From Microcoleus vaginatus WJT46-NPBG5 (GTDB lineage: Bacteria > Cyanobacteriota > Cyanobacteriia > Cyanobacteriales > Oscillatoriaceae), in assembly GCA_019359355.1 (NCBI GenBank), contig JAHHHM010000002.1, forward strand, positions 1-64,000: a stretch of DNA of 64,000 nt, given 5' to 3'. A model generated the notes under the pieces. That model was not told where the DNA came from. It saw nothing but the letters and a program-made list of their open reading frames with translations, and did not search any database. The position numbers and the translations under genes are program-made. Of this stretch, positions 48,034-56,797 are shown in pieces (the stretch's first letter is position 1; the number at the start of each line of letters is the position of its first letter).

Positions 48034-48605
48034 GCGCTACTGGCAAATTTCTACTGTTTCGGCAATCGCTGACGCGTTGAGCACGCTTATTTATAGGTGC
48101 TACATTCCAGCGACAGATTGTTCGCCGGTATTTAAAATCACGCGTCCAGTTGAGCAGGAACGCTTGCATTTATGCGGAGAATTTTGCCCTCTGGTAAGCG
48201 CAATCATCCGCTGTGAATGCTGTAGGAAGGCGCACACTATATAAGAGGCGCTTGCCGGTTCAAGGTTGAGGTGAAACGAATTTTTTCTCATCTCCTCATC
48301 TGTCCCTCTGCTGCTGGCGATCTGTTTAGGACAACTCTGTATTTCTTCGGACAGATGACTACACAGATCGGCTTTCACCTGTTTTTTGTTATCGAACCTG
48401 GATGTGAACCCGGTTAAATTTTAGCTGATACAAGGGTTAAACCTTAACAGGGGAATCTCTGCTACCCCCCTAATGATGTTCACTTTCTACCTGATGGTAA
48501 AAATAATTTTTACAATTGAGAGATTTAAGGATATATTTTTTATAGAGTCCAGATAACCTCAGACTCGATTTGCTAGCCAAAAAATTAAAGGGTATTTACG
48601 AGGCG
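48034..48605. other. Intergenic stretch before the AbrB gene
   Basis: About 570 bp with no convincing gene. A 92-codon minus-strand frame here has no ribosome-binding site and no protein-like pattern. The last 130 bp are AT-rich and probably hold the promoter. Confidence 0.4.
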
Positions 48606-49031
48606 ATGACAGAAACTGCAACAGCTCCACTTACGGGAAAGGCACTGCTTCAAAAGGTAAAAGAACTCTCACATTTACCGAGGCGAGAAACCGCAAAGCG
48701 CTGCGGGTACTATACCGTCACAAAAAATAGCCAAACCCGCGTCAATCTCACAGATTTTTATGACGCTGTGTTGGCCGCAAGGGGAATTCCTTTAAGCCCA
48801 GAAGGAGCCAAAGATGGTCGGGGTCGCGAACCGACGTATCGGGTGAGCGTCCACAAAAATGGACAAATTGTGATCGGTTCTACCTACACAGAAGCGATGG
48901 GATTAAAGCCTGGGGATGAATTTGAAATCAAGCTGGGCTACAAACATATTCATCTGATCCAGGTGGATTCTAATAAGAATGGCTCCCTGAAAGATGAAGA
49001 CGATGAGGAGGACGAAGACGACGAGGAGTAA
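48606..49031 (+). CDS. Cyanobacterial AbrB-like transcription regulator
   Basis: A 141-residue cyAbrB protein. The N-terminal part (TGKALLQKVKELSHLPRRET, then AKRCGYYT) is specific to cyanobacteria. The C-terminal AbrB-like swapped-hairpin DNA-binding domain covers about residues 75-125 (YRVSVHKNGQIVIGSTYTEA, MGLKPGDEFEIKLG). In other cyanobacteria these proteins tune nitrogen and carbon genes, hydrogenase and toxin clusters. The tail is a striking run of Asp/Glu (last 12 residues). ATG 48606 is chosen because the family begins MTETATAPLTG. Confidence 0.92.
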   Translation: MTETATAPLTGKALLQKVKELSHLPRRETAKRCGYYTVTKNSQTRVNLTDFYDAVLAARGIPLSPEGAKDGRGREPTYRVSVHKNGQIVIGSTYTEAMGLKPGDEFEIKLGYKHIHLIQVDSNKNGSLKDEDDEEDEDDEE

Positions 49032-49044
49032 GCCGGGCCGGCAA

Positions 49045-49077
49045 AGATCCCTACAACTGAATAGGGATCTAAAAAAC
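49045..49077. terminator. Hairpin after the AbrB gene
   Basis: AGATCCCTA (49045-49053) pairs perfectly with TAGGGATCT (49062-49070). On the plus strand it is followed by A rather than T, so it is not a classical terminator for the AbrB gene, though it may act as a transcript-end stem. Confidence 0.45.
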
Positions 49078-49183
49078 AAGCGTCAATGAGCTAGAAATGC
49101 AGATACTAGCTCATGCTTATGCTTGACTCCTGGTAATTTCTGATCCAGTAACCAGCCCGTTCCTTTTATGGTTCGCAGTCAAA

Positions 49184-50005
49184 ATGTTTGTGCCAATAAA
49201 AGAGGCAACTGCATTAATTAAGGTGATGGCTTTTTTCTTCACCTGGGCGGGCTTCTGGTTGCCGATAGCCATTCCTCTGGCAATTGTTTTGAAGTGGCAC
49301 CCCCAAAAGCCAATGTCGGTTGCTCAAAAGCTGCCTTTAATGGCTTCGCTTTACCTGATAGCTCCACTAATTGTGTGGGGGGCTGCCGGCATCGAAAACG
49401 TGCCATTTTCCAATTACGGCCTAGCTTGGGAACCTTCTGTATTCGTTCACCTAGGGCTAGGTTTTGGATTGGGAGTTTTCAGCTTAGCTATTCTGTATGG
49501 TTTGCAATGGGCGCTAGGCTGGATTTGTTGGCAACCGGCAGACATTTCTAAGTTGGCTTCTGCACTACTGCCCACCTTGTTGTTAGGACTGTGGGTGGGT
49601 GGAACTGAAGAGTTAATTTTTCGCGGATTCCTGCTAAACCAGCTGCTACAAGACTACTCAATCTGGGTGGCGGCGGCAATTTCCAGCGTGATTTTTGCCA
49701 TCCTCCACCTAGTTTGGGAAGTGCGAGAGACACTGCCCCAACTGCCCGGACTGTGGCTGCTGGGGATGGTTTTGGTGCTAGCACGCGCTTGTGATGGCGG
49801 CAGCTTGGGTTTAGCATGGGGACTTCATGCCGGCTGGATCTGGGCGCTTGCCAGCCTGGATACAGCCGAGCTAATTAGCTACACCGGCACCGTACCCGCC
49901 TGGATAACCGGCTTAGGGAAAAAACCCTTAGCCGGTAGCGTCGGCATTCTCTTGTTATTAGCCACCAGCTCACTGCTTTGGTTAGTCCTGAGTCCTCAGT
50001 CCTGA
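49184..50005 (+). CDS. CPBP-family intramembrane protease (CAAX-protease-like)
   Basis: A 273-residue membrane protein with about eight helices and the three conserved CPBP motifs: GTEELIFRGFLL (glutamate pair and Arg, about residue 145), ILHLVWE (His), and LAWGLHAGWIWAL (second His region). Family members are predicted metal-dependent intramembrane proteases. Some process peptides or protect against bacteriocins, and in cyanobacteria the substrate is unknown. The last codons are formed by a perfect 14-bp tandem repeat (49985-50012). Confidence 0.85.
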   Translation: MFVPIKEATALIKVMAFFFTWAGFWLPIAIPLAIVLKWHPQKPMSVAQKLPLMASLYLIAPLIVWGAAGIENVPFSNYGLAWEPSVFVHLGLGFGLGVFSLAILYGLQWALGWICWQPADISKLASALLPTLLLGLWVGGTEELIFRGFLLNQLLQDYSIWVAAAISSVIFAILHLVWEVRETLPQLPGLWLLGMVLVLARACDGGSLGLAWGLHAGWIWALASLDTAELISYTGTVPAWITGLGKKPLAGSVGILLLLATSSLLWLVLSPQS

Positions 50006-50040
50006 GTCCTCAGTCCCCCATGCCCCATGCCCAATGCCCC
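49985..50040. repeat. 14-bp tandem repeat and STRR heptamers overlapping a gene end
   Basis: GTCCTGAGTCCTCA occurs twice in tandem (49985-49998, 49999-50012). It spans the stop of the CPBP gene and encodes its C-terminal residues LSPQS. It continues into reverse-orientation heptamers (ATGCCCC, ATGCCCA). Confidence 0.8.
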
Positions 50041-50043
50041 AAT

Positions 50044-51384
50044 TCAACGCCTGCTCACAGTTACAATCGTCACAGGATTGAGGGGTGACAATCGGGTGAG
50101 TTGGCCGCCAATTGGCACCGAACGGGACAACTGCACTTGTAGCAGCCGGTGACTCCAATCGCGTTCACGCCGCATTCGTTCATTCACCCAAATTAAAGCG
50201 TCATTAAGATGCTCTAGGGTTGCCAAAGCCAGCACCATCACCCCACCGGCTTTTAATTGACCCCCGCAAACGCCTAGAATTTGACGTAATTGGCCCCCTG
50301 TGCCACCGATAAAAATTCGGTCAGGTGCCGGCAGGCGGTAGAGAATTTCTGGGGCGTTACCGTTAATAGACACCACATTTGTTACACCTAACCGGCGGCA
50401 ATTTTGCTCAATTAAAGTGGTGCCGACAGCGGTTTTCTCAATCGCATAAATTTGAGAGGTCGGGCATAAACGAGCCATTTCAATTGACACAGAACCCGTG
50501 CCGGCACCCACATCCCAAATCGTTTGAGCCGGTTGCAGGGCCAATTCTCCCAATACCAAAATGCGAACTTCTCGCTTTGTCATCAGTCCGGGGCGATCAT
50601 TAAAACTGACAAATGTGTGGTCTGGTAAGCCTAATATCGGCAGACTTTTTACGTCCACTTGCCCTTGAGCGAAATTAGGCCGGCGCAGTAAGACAACGAC
50701 ATTCAGCGGTTCAAAATGCTGTTGCTGCAAACGCGCCAGTTCTGCCGGATCTAGAGCTGGCCAACCCTGAACTCGCTCGTTTGCACCCCCTAAATTTTCA
50801 CACACCCATAACTCATAGCTGCTGGGCAAATCTAGAGATAATAGTAGGCGTCCAATAGCAGATGGGTTGTGAGTTCCATCCGTGAGCACCGCAATTTTCT
50901 CAACACCTTGGCGCAGCGCTTCGAGCAATTCATCCACAGAACGCCCGTGAGCACTAATCACACGCGCATCTTGCCACGGCACCTTCAGCCGGTTAAAAGC
51001 CAACTGAACAGAACTTAAATGCGGGTGAAATATTAGCTTATCTGCCGGCAATTCTTCTAGCAGCAAGCGTCCCAAACCAAAAAAGAGCGGATCACCAGAA
51101 ACCAACACCACGATCTGTGCCGGTGGGGAAACGACAGAAGAGAAATCAGCCGTTATATTTTCCTCAATATTTTCTAGTTGTTCGCTAGACAGCCGTTTGC
51201 GAATGTCACGAATGACCAGATTTAAATCTCCAATAACCAGGCGTTCTGCCAAATGGTTTGGGAAATAACCTAAGTGACGCTCACTCCCCACCAGCAGCGT
51301 CGCTTTCTCCACCAGATGCCGCACCGGATCTGTTAGTCCAGCTACCCCATCCAAGCCAATTCCAACAACGTGTACAAGCACCAT
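50044..51384 (-). CDS. cobL: Precorrin-6Y C5,15-methyltransferase (decarboxylating), CbiE-CbiT fusion
   Basis: A 446-residue enzyme of cobalamin synthesis that methylates precorrin at C5 and C15 and removes the acetate side chain at C12. The N-terminal half is a CbiE-type tetrapyrrole methylase (VHVVGIGLDGVAGLTD; VLVSGDPLFFGLGR). The C-terminal half is a CbiT-type methyltransferase with the AdoMet site WDVGAGTGSVSIEMA and a second glycine-rich loop (IFIGGTGGQL). The fusion is complete. No other cob gene is adjacent. Confidence 0.93.
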   Translation of the reverse strand: MVLVHVVGIGLDGVAGLTDPVRHLVEKATLLVGSERHLGYFPNHLAERLVIGDLNLVIRDIRKRLSSEQLENIEENITADFSSVVSPPAQIVVLVSGDPLFFGLGRLLLEELPADKLIFHPHLSSVQLAFNRLKVPWQDARVISAHGRSVDELLEALRQGVEKIAVLTDGTHNPSAIGRLLLSLDLPSSYELWVCENLGGANERVQGWPALDPAELARLQQQHFEPLNVVVLLRRPNFAQGQVDVKSLPILGLPDHTFVSFNDRPGLMTKREVRILVLGELALQPAQTIWDVGAGTGSVSIEMARLCPTSQIYAIEKTAVGTTLIEQNCRRLGVTNVVSINGNAPEILYRLPAPDRIFIGGTGGQLRQILGVCGGQLKAGGVMVLALATLEHLNDALIWVNERMRRERDWSHRLLQVQLSRSVPIGGQLTRLSPLNPVTIVTVSRR

Positions 51385-51523
51385 AACATCAGCTAATAAG
51401 CATTAAAATTTCCGCGTCAGAGGAGAGAGTGGGGGAGCGGGAGAAAGACAGTTTTTTTGTTCTCAGTTATCGGAAAGTTAGATGCTCATTATCCTACCAG
51501 TTGCTGGTGCAGAGGAAGTAGAA

Positions 51524-51592
51524 GGATGGGGCATGGGGCATTGGGCATGGGGCATGGGGCATTGGGGGGCATTGGGCATTGGGCATTTCTCC
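51524..51592. repeat. STRR heptamers upstream of cobL
   Basis: About eight GGGCATG/GGGCATT units follow one another with one interruption. The block fills the gap between cobL and the DUF255 gene. Confidence 0.8.
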
Positions 51593-51622
51593 CTCTAATC
51601 CCTAGCCTCATGCCCCTAACGC

Positions 51623-53704
51623 CTAGCTTCTAATTTGGCTTTGCTGTAGTTGTTCCCACAGTTGCTCTTGGCTGCGCGCCGGCTCTTTACAGGTTAAGCC
51701 TTGGCAAACAAGGCCGATAATGCCGGTCGGCAAGTCAGTCTGTTGTTGATAAACGGCACAAGGCAAATATTGAGCGTTTAGGGCTGTAATAGAGTCACCG
51801 GCTGTGCGAACTAAGGTGTGGTTTTGATACCAGTCGAGGGCGCTAAATAGGCTGGGGCACGCTTGGGGGGCGCGGTTCATGATGCTGCTAAACGCTTGCA
51901 GGGTTTGCTCGGCTTTGTCGAGAGATTCTAGGTTTTCGCTCAGTAGGGAGAGGCGAACTAAGTTAGCGATGGCAATGCCGTTGGCTGCCGGTGTTGCGTT
52001 ATCTGTATAGCTGCGTTCGCGCACCAATAATTCTTGACTAGAATCGTTCGGTGTATTGTAATAACCTCCCAGTTCAATACTCCAGAAAAATTCGTCAAAT
52101 TCTGCTTGAACTTTAAGGGCGTTTTCTAACCAGAAGTTGGCACTCGCCAATTGAGCCATTTCTTCACGATGCCCCATTCCCACTGTAGCTTGATGCAGAT
52201 CGAGCAAAGCTTTAACAAATAGGGCGTAATCTTCCGATTGTGCCATGACTGCCGGCTGGCCATCGTAATTGAGCCGGTGGAAGCGCCCATCCACCCATTG
52301 ATGAGCGAGGATAAATTGAGTGGCTTTTGTGGCAAGTTGCAGGTATTCTGGCTGTTGAAGGACGGCACCGGCTCTGGCTAAACCTGAAATCATCAGGCTG
52401 TTCCAAGCGACAATCATTTTGGTATCGGTAACTGCCGGAATGCGACCGGGCCAATTGAGGGTTTTGGCTTCTTGGTTATTTCGGGCTGGGGGAAAAGTTT
52501 CCAGAGATGCCGGTGATGCGCCGTAGCGGGCTGCAAAGAGTTTTGCTAAGGCAGTTTCGAGCGTTTGACTTAGTTTGCCGGCATCGCGTCTTTGCAAGAC
52601 GTTGCGCCCTTCAAAATTGCCGCTGGCACTCACGGTAAAGTGTTGTTGTAGTTCTGCAAATTCCTCACGGGTTAGCAACTGTTCGAGTTCACTGAAACTC
52701 CAAACGTAAAAGTCGCCCTCCTCCGGTTCTACGGCATTTGGATCTGCAAAGCTGTCGGCATCTTGGGCGGCATAGAAATAACCTGCCGGCGCAGTCATTT
52801 CTCGCTTCAGCCATTGCACTGTGCCGGCGATCGCACGTTCAAAGGCCGGTTCTTGGACGCCGGCACTCCATAAATTCGCCAGATATTCCACAATCTGACC
52901 GTTATCGTAAAGCATTTTCTCGAAGTGAGGCACCGTCCAAGTCGGGTCAACGGTATAGCGGTGAAATCCGCCGGCAACGTGGTCGTAAATGCCTCCTAAA
53001 GCCAAATCTAGCCCCCGTTGTGTGCAAACTTGTTTGGCGTCAGATTTGGATTCAAAATTAAACCGAACCCCTCGCAGCACTAATTCTGCATAAGGAATCA
53101 TTGGGAAACTCGGCCCAGGATGTTTGGAAGCAATAACAGCCGTATTCGTTTCTAAACCCTTTGCCAACAAATCCTCATTTAGTTGAGATGCCGGCAACAC
53201 AGCAGACTGTTGCAGGTTTTCTAACATCTCTTCTTTAACTGAGCGTAATTTGGCTTTATCTACGTCATAAAATCGGCGAATTGCCTGTAATACTTGCAAA
53301 AATCCGGGGCGTCCGTAGCGAGGTTCTACGGGGAAGTAGGTGCCGCCGTAAAAGGGTACAAGATCGTCAGGCGTCAGAAAGACATTGAGGGGCCAACCCC
53401 CTTGACCTGACATCATCTGTAACGCTTGCATATACAGACTGTCGATATCTGGGCGTTCTTCGCGATCCACTTTAATTGGGAGGAAATTGGCATTCATGTA
53501 CTGGGCGATCGCATTGTCTGAAAAAGCTTCGCCTTCCATGACGGTGCACCAGTGGCAGCTAGAGTAGCCAATGGATAGGAAAACGGGTTTATTGTCGCGG
53601 CGGGCAGTTTCTAGGGCTTCGTCACTCCAGGGCCACCAATCGATTGGGTTTTCAGCGTGTTTGCGGAGATAAAGGCTTTGGGTTTGGGCGAGGCGATTTG
53701 TCAT
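51623..53704 (-). CDS. DUF255 thioredoxin-domain protein (YyaL/SPATA20-like)
   Basis: A 693-residue cytoplasmic protein. The N-terminal thioredoxin-like domain has the CxxC-type motif [14 protein letters not shown] and the family-typical [17 protein letters not shown] and [12 protein letters not shown] segments. The rest is an (alpha/alpha)6 barrel-like region resembling N-acylglucosamine epimerases/glycosidases ([20 protein letters not shown], then [15 protein letters not shown]). The reaction is not established for this family. It is a single gene, with its promoter just above 53704. Confidence 0.88.
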   Translation of the reverse strand: MTNRLAQTQSLYLRKHAENPIDWWPWSDEALETARRDNKPVFLSIGYSSCHWCTVMEGEAFSDNAIAQYMNANFLPIKVDREERPDIDSLYMQALQMMSGQGGWPLNVFLTPDDLVPFYGGTYFPVEPRYGRPGFLQVLQAIRRFYDVDKAKLRSVKEEMLENLQQSAVLPASQLNEDLLAKGLETNTAVIASKHPGPSFPMIPYAELVLRGVRFNFESKSDAKQVCTQRGLDLALGGIYDHVAGGFHRYTVDPTWTVPHFEKMLYDNGQIVEYLANLWSAGVQEPAFERAIAGTVQWLKREMTAPAGYFYAAQDADSFADPNAVEPEEGDFYVWSFSELEQLLTREEFAELQQHFTVSASGNFEGRNVLQRRDAGKLSQTLETALAKLFAARYGASPASLETFPPARNNQEAKTLNWPGRIPAVTDTKMIVAWNSLMISGLARAGAVLQQPEYLQLATKATQFILAHQWVDGRFHRLNYDGQPAVMAQSEDYALFVKALLDLHQATVGMGHREEMAQLASANFWLENALKVQAEFDEFFWSIELGGYYNTPNDSSQELLVRERSYTDNATPAANGIAIANLVRLSLLSENLESLDKAEQTLQAFSSIMNRAPQACPSLFSALDWYQNHTLVRTAGDSITALNAQYLPCAVYQQQTDLPTGIIGLVCQGLTCKEPARSQEQLWEQLQQSQIRS

Positions 53705-53816
53705 AGTAAATAATGGCTAGAACTCAACAGATGTCTGGTTGCAATTTTGTCAGTCTAGCGTGAGTGCCGGCACCCTCACCTACTGCCGGCGATGGATGAA
53801 TCATTGATACATTAAA

Positions 53817-53863
53817 ACAGCAAGAAGACTGAACGGACGCCCTCGCTTCAGTTTTCTTGCTGT
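53817..53863 (-). terminator. Rho-independent terminator of the 53882 gene
   Basis: A 16-bp stem with one mismatch (ACAGCAAGAAAACTGA / TCAGTCTTCTTGCTGT on the minus strand) is followed by TTTTAAT in the minus direction. It lies 19 bases beyond the stop of the minus-strand gene at 53882. Confidence 0.85.
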
Positions 53864-53881
53864 CTGTTTTGAGCAAATGCT

Positions 53882-54685
53882 TTAGAGGTTTTCTTGAACT
53901 GCGCCTCGAATTAAAGCCCGATCACCCTCAAATTTTATATCGTTTATTTTCAATCTTCCCAGAGAAAGTTCCAGGTTAATTTTTTGCTTGAGTTGCTCTT
54001 TAGGAATTCCTAACTTTTGAGAAAGTTCTGAGAGCGTCATGCTCAAGTTTCCGACTTTGACTTTTGTACTATCATCAAACTTGAGCGTTCCCTGCTCTAG
54101 GCTTGGTTTTCCTTCAAGTGCCAAATAAACTTGCCGGTTTTCCATAAACGGAAATGTTTGAATCGCCTTGTTAAAGGCAGTTCGTTCATCGGCAGCCAGT
54201 TGCTCAGTCGGAATTTGTGAAATATTTAGGACGACGCCGGCTTCGATTGCTCCATTTTTAATCGTGGTCTTAAACCCTTTTGCGGATTCTAACAAAGGAC
54301 TGGATCGAGCGTTTTCAACGAGATTAGAAACAACCAGCGTATTAAACTCGGTTGCATCAAGATTAAGTGCTACGCTGTCTGGATCGAAAGTTTTGCCGGC
54401 ACTTGCACTTCCAACAATGGGCTGCGTATTAAAAGGCGAGTCATTTTTAGGTTCTTCAAGAGCCGGCTGACTTTCTTGGGAGGCTAGATAAGCATCTATC
54501 TTTCCTTCAAGTTGGGTTTTTGCTTCTTTAACTTCTTCTGGATTTTTGAAGTTAATCAGATTCGGAGAAGCTTGGGCTTGGTGCGTGTACCATTCAGGAA
54601 GATTTGTAAATTGTTGCCACTGGTAATAAACGATGCCGGCGACCCCAATACTTAAAGATAAAATTATCAGGCTAACTTTTTTCAT
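53882..54685 (-). CDS. Hypothetical membrane-anchored protein, 267 aa
   Basis: Function not recognised. There is one N-terminal membrane/signal segment (VSLIILSLSIGVAGIVYYQW) and no lipobox. A Pro/Ser-rich linker (about residues 30-100) follows, then an exported alpha/beta domain (NTLVVSNLVENARSSPLLES, IKNGAIEAGVVLNISQIP, VYLALEGKPSLEQGTLKFD). The C-terminal part has the repeated pattern of a lipid-binding-like or YpmS-type sheet, but I cannot assign it. It ends with a strong terminator and is transcribed alone. Confidence 0.65.
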   Translation of the reverse strand: MKKVSLIILSLSIGVAGIVYYQWQQFTNLPEWYTHQAQASPNLINFKNPEEVKEAKTQLEGKIDAYLASQESQPALEEPKNDSPFNTQPIVGSASAGKTFDPDSVALNLDATEFNTLVVSNLVENARSSPLLESAKGFKTTIKNGAIEAGVVLNISQIPTEQLAADERTAFNKAIQTFPFMENRQVYLALEGKPSLEQGTLKFDDSTKVKVGNLSMTLSELSQKLGIPKEQLKQKINLELSLGRLKINDIKFEGDRALIRGAVQENL

Positions 54686-54949
54686 GGCTTGACTCTTTGT
54701 GTAGAAAGGATTGCAATAAAATCCACCCTGAGCGGCTACCTCAGCATAAATAGACTATTTTTATAGTATCCCGGTTCCTAGAGCTGAATGGGTCTGACTG
54801 TTTAATTCTACCCACATAATTTGCTGTCGGCATTTATCGAAAAATTACGAGATTCCAGAATTTTATTAGTAAAATTAATTTTCATTAGCATCTCTAAAAA
54901 AATTAGATTTTAACCAATAGTACGGGTGCGCCTAAGATTTATCCAGTTT

Positions 54950-55645
54950 CTACAGCGGGCGCAACATTTCAGAGATTGTGAAGATATCAGCCGGAAATGC
55001 TAGCGGTGAAAGAGTCGAATTTTCCGGTAAAATCACTTGGCTTTGATAGCCATCTGGAGCCGGCTCTCGAAAGACGTGAAGCTGCCGGTTATTCACATCC
55101 AAAACCCAATAATCTGCAATTCCCGACTTGGCATAGCTTTTTGCTTTCGTCTCGCAGTCTGATTTGAGGGTCGTATCTGCGACTTCAACGATTAAATAAA
55201 TTTCTGAAGGCGTAGGATGATGGTCATCATAGCGCAGCGCATCTCCGATCACGACAGCAACATCTGGTTCGGGTTCAGAACGATCATTTAATCGGATGGG
55301 TAATTGTGTTCTTACTAAAACTTGCGCTTCTAAGCGCTTCTCCAGCAACTTTTCTATTCGCGTAATTGCGGAAGCATGAGCAGTTCCCTGTGGACTCATT
55401 TTGGTAATTATTTGTCCTTCAATTAATTCGACGCGTTCATCTGGTTGCAGAATCCCAACTTCTGCCATGTGATAGTATTCTGCAACTGTCCAAAGGCGAG
55501 GTTCTGCATTGGTATACTTGAGCAAAACTTGCCCTTCAAGCAGTTCGACGCGTTCATCTGGCTGCAAAATTCCAACTTCTGCCATGCGGTGATAGTCATG
55601 GACTGTAAAAAGCCGCAGTGTTAAAGGTGTTTCTGTTGTTTGCAT
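54950..55645 (-). CDS. Uma2-family protein (DUF820 endonuclease fold) with duplicated N-terminus
   Basis: A 231-residue protein of the Uma2 family, widespread in cyanobacteria, with a PD-(D/E)XK nuclease-like fold. The acidic pocket is visible in EPEPDVAVV, YLIVEVADTT and the Lys in CETKAKSYAKSGI. The N-terminal recognition segment is present twice in a row: YHRMAEVGILQPDERVELLE and, about 40 residues later, YHMAEVGILQPDERVELIEG. The normal family has one copy. I start at ATG 55645, directly after the permease stop, rather than at 55693 inside it. Its biological role is unknown. Confidence 0.85.
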   Translation of the reverse strand: MQTTETPLTLRLFTVHDYHRMAEVGILQPDERVELLEGQVLLKYTNAEPRLWTVAEYYHMAEVGILQPDERVELIEGQIITKMSPQGTAHASAITRIEKLLEKRLEAQVLVRTQLPIRLNDRSEPEPDVAVVIGDALRYDDHHPTPSEIYLIVEVADTTLKSDCETKAKSYAKSGIADYWVLDVNNRQLHVFREPAPDGYQSQVILPENSTLSPLAFPADIFTISEMLRPL

Positions 55646-55649
55646 TGTT

Positions 55650-56675
55650 TTAGTACCGAATTCGTGGATCGATGTAGGCATTGAGGATATCAATTACAAT
55701 GCTAGCAATTACCACAATGCCGGCAAAAAACACGACAACGCCTTGAACAGTGGGATAATCTCGCAAAGAAATTGCTTCATAAAGACGGTTTGCCAACCCC
55801 GGCCAAGAGAAAGTAACTTCAGTCAAAATTGCCCCACCTAGCAGGGATGCTAAAGTTAATCCCAACACTGTAATAACTGGTATTAAGGCATTTTTTAGGG
55901 CGTGAGCAACGAGAATGCGAAATTCTGGGATTCCTCTTGCTCTTGCGGCTTCTACATAATCGGATCGCAGGGTTTGCTTGAGGTTGACGCGCACAATTCG
56001 CTCAAAAATGCCGCTGATGAGAAGACCTAAAGTGAGGCAAGGTAGGGTGAGATAGTGCAAGGCTGTGAAAAATTGAATGAGATTGCCACTTAGGAGACTG
56101 TCAATTGTGTAAATGCCGGTGGGACCGGCCGGCACCGGCTGCGTTAAAGGAAAGCGCGTTCCTAATGGAAACCAGCGCAATTGTACGGCGAAAATGAGCT
56201 GTAATAGCATCCCGACCCAAAACGCGGGGACTGAGTAGGTAATGATGCCAAATAGCCGGCCACCGGCATCTAAAGGGGTGTTAGGACGCGAAGCGGATAT
56301 CATCCCCACTCCAATTCCCACGACGAGTGCAATTGCCATGCTATAAATTGCCAATTCCACCGTTGCAGGGAAGTAAGACACAATAATGTCCCACACTTTT
56401 TGTCCACGACTGGTGAGAGAAGTGCCTAAATCTAATCGCAGCAGATTTCCCATGTAATTGAGGTATTGCTGCCACAAAGGGCCGGCTAAACCGAGTTGTT
56501 CTCGCATCGCCTCTTTAACCGCTTGTGGGGCTTTTGGGCCTAAAATGGCATCCACTGGATCGCCGGGAGTTGCACGCAGCAGCAAAAATACCAGGGAGGT
56601 AATTGTCCACAGCATTAAGGGTGCTAAAAGGATGCGGGTAACGATGTAGTATTGCAGTGCTTTAGAACGGGACAT
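55650..56675 (-). CDS. Peptide/nickel-type ABC transporter permease (DppB-like)
   Basis: A 341-residue inner-membrane permease with six helices, the DppB/OppB N-terminal signature (VFLLLRATPGDPVDAILGPK) and the EAA loop (VEAARARGIPEFRILVAHAL, then KNALIPVI) that contacts the ATPase. It lies downstream of two substrate-binding lipoprotein genes in the same direction. The partner DppC-type permease and ATPases are not nearby, so they must be elsewhere in the genome. Confidence 0.92.
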   Translation of the reverse strand: MSRSKALQYYIVTRILLAPLMLWTITSLVFLLLRATPGDPVDAILGPKAPQAVKEAMREQLGLAGPLWQQYLNYMGNLLRLDLGTSLTSRGQKVWDIIVSYFPATVELAIYSMAIALVVGIGVGMISASRPNTPLDAGGRLFGIITYSVPAFWVGMLLQLIFAVQLRWFPLGTRFPLTQPVPAGPTGIYTIDSLLSGNLIQFFTALHYLTLPCLTLGLLISGIFERIVRVNLKQTLRSDYVEAARARGIPEFRILVAHALKNALIPVITVLGLTLASLLGGAILTEVTFSWPGLANRLYEAISLRDYPTVQGVVVFFAGIVVIASIVIDILNAYIDPRIRY

Positions 56676-56797
56676 TGGAAATTTTTAATTTGAGATTGGG
56701 GTTAATCATTCAGACAATTGTAGGGGCGAGTTTAGCAGAAAAGCTTTTTGTGCCGGCAGATATTTTCTGCATAATCCGCCCCTACTCTTTGACAAAA

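Noticed and set aside
48100-48378. 92-codon minus-strand frame between lpxD and the AbrB gene
   Set aside because: No ribosome-binding site, no motif, and composition like non-coding DNA.
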